Positions 63,526 through 64,000 of a stretch of DNA of 64,000 nt are shown here, in pieces (the stretch's first letter is position 1; every line of letters begins with the position of its first letter). This DNA comes from Chitinophagaceae bacterium (GTDB lineage: Bacteria; Bacteroidota; Bacteroidia; Chitinophagales; Chitinophagaceae). The DNA lies in the NCBI GenBank assembly GCA_947457465.1, contig CANGWB010000001.1:1-64000 (forward strand). The letters run 5' to 3'. The position numbers and the translations under genes are program-made. Below the pieces are notes generated by a model. The model was not told where the DNA came from. It did no database searches and saw nothing but the letters and a program-made list of their open reading frames with translations.

Positions 63526-64000
63526 TCAATGGATTAAAGCCTCAGAAGCAAGCTGTTCGGAACGGACCGTCGAACCAAAAAACAGGGCTCCCTTCCGGTC
63601 GAACGAAGCCGGATCATCGGTCGTGTAAAAACGGACCGTGCCTGATTTTCCCAACCTCGACTCCATTTCAGGATGTCTTACCAGATACTCCGCCAGACTT
63701 CCGGCCACGATCGTGCCTTGTGTCAGCACTTTCTTGTCCGCCGGCAAATACTGGCGGATCTTGGGCTCCAGCAATGGGTAATGCGTACAAGCGAGCAGGA
63801 TCAGATCGGTGTCCGCCGACTGAGCCAACAGCGCATCCAGGTCTTTCTTTACAAAATAATCAGCACCCGGACCGGCATGTTCCCCCTGCTCGATGAGCGG
63901 AACCCAAAGCGGACAGGCCTGCTGATGGACTTTCACCTCCGGAAAGAATTTGGCCATCTCCAGCACATACGAATCTGATTGAACCGTACCGGGTGTGGCC
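63526..64000 (-). CDS. murI: Glutamate racemase, 3' part (runs off the window edge)
   Basis: Makes D-glutamate for peptidoglycan. The last 158 codons are present; the gene continues past 64000 into the next sequence, where the N-terminal half with the first catalytic Cys should lie. Visible family features are TPGTVQSDSYVLEM at the edge, QQACPLWVPLIEQGE and the second catalytic cysteine in LILLACTHYPLLEPKI. The end carries an AEYLVRHPEMESRL segment and a short tail. It is upstream of rpmH on the same strand, about 190 bases apart. Confidence 0.93.
   Translation of the reverse strand, partial: ATPGTVQSDSYVLEMAKFFPEVKVHQQACPLWVPLIEQGEHAGPGADYFVKKDLDALLAQSADTDLILLACTHYPLLEPKIRQYLPADKKVLTQGTIVAGSLAEYLVRHPEMESRLGKSGTVRFYTTDDPASFDRKGALFFGSTVRSEQLASEALIH

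Overview
This window is a gene-dense, mostly housekeeping stretch of a Bacteroidota chromosome, most likely from the Chitinophagaceae or a close relative (inference). The evidence is as follows. Gliding-motility genes gldD, gldE and gldH are present, with a GldJ/GldK-like protein. There is a SusC/SusD pair. The order rsfS-ftsH-LUD is one I associate with this phylum. The -7 promoter element TAnnTTTG recurs a few bases upstream of start codons, and several genes start with TTG or GTG. I see no rRNA, tRNA, CRISPR array, IS element, integrase or prophage gene.

Layout. Positions 1-6.7 kb hold a thioredoxin-fold protein, then a minus-strand operon rsfS-ftsH-LUD(lutC-like)-lpxH-hypothetical, with birA divergent from it and bcp convergent with birA. 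Positions 6.8-13.8 kb are a plus-strand run: carB, a short comEC-like gene, purH and an EamA transporter. Positions 13.8-20.2 kb are a long minus-strand operon of overlapping genes: mutY-gldE-gldD-DUF3109-lutB-polysaccharide deacetylase. Positions 20.2-23.4 kb run on the plus strand: an HU-like protein, a TPR protein, a 31-residue basic (probably ribosomal) protein and RNase E/G. Positions 23.4-29.4 kb on the minus strand hold a susC-susD-lipoprotein unit and a membrane zinc peptidase.

Positions 29.8-36.6 kb carry radA, comF, a beta-helix lipoprotein, a glutathione peroxidase, holB and a PSP1/RicT-like gene. Positions 36.6-49 kb carry a NagZ-like/serine-hydrolase fusion, mutL, dacB, a degenerate arginase-fold protein, pheS, a hydroxyacyl-CoA dehydrogenase, an epimerase, a CarboxypepD_reg protein and lpxD. 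Positions 49-64 kb carry a candidate small RNA, yicC, gldH with a two-component system, an SDR, a HAD phosphatase, psd-cdsA-CPBP, dusB, a second glutathione peroxidase with an aldehyde dehydrogenase, tadA, a GldK-like gene in an AT-rich block, sodA, yidD-rnpA-rpmH and the 3' part of murI.

The main themes are envelope building (lpxH, lpxD, cdsA, psd, dacB, the NagZ-like fusion, murI, yidD), gliding and type IX secretion (gldD/E/H and the GldK-like protein), DNA maintenance (mutY, mutL, radA, holB, HU) and oxidative defence (bcp, two GPx, sodA). I do not see a new multi-gene defence or biosynthetic system. The least explained items are a two-hairpin ~70-nt candidate sRNA near 49.07-49.14 kb, a dispersed purine-rich repeat that also interrupts the zinc loop of holB, two 16-bp palindromes at the mutY and lpxD starts, an arginase-fold protein that has lost its metal ligands, and the AT-rich GldK-like locus.
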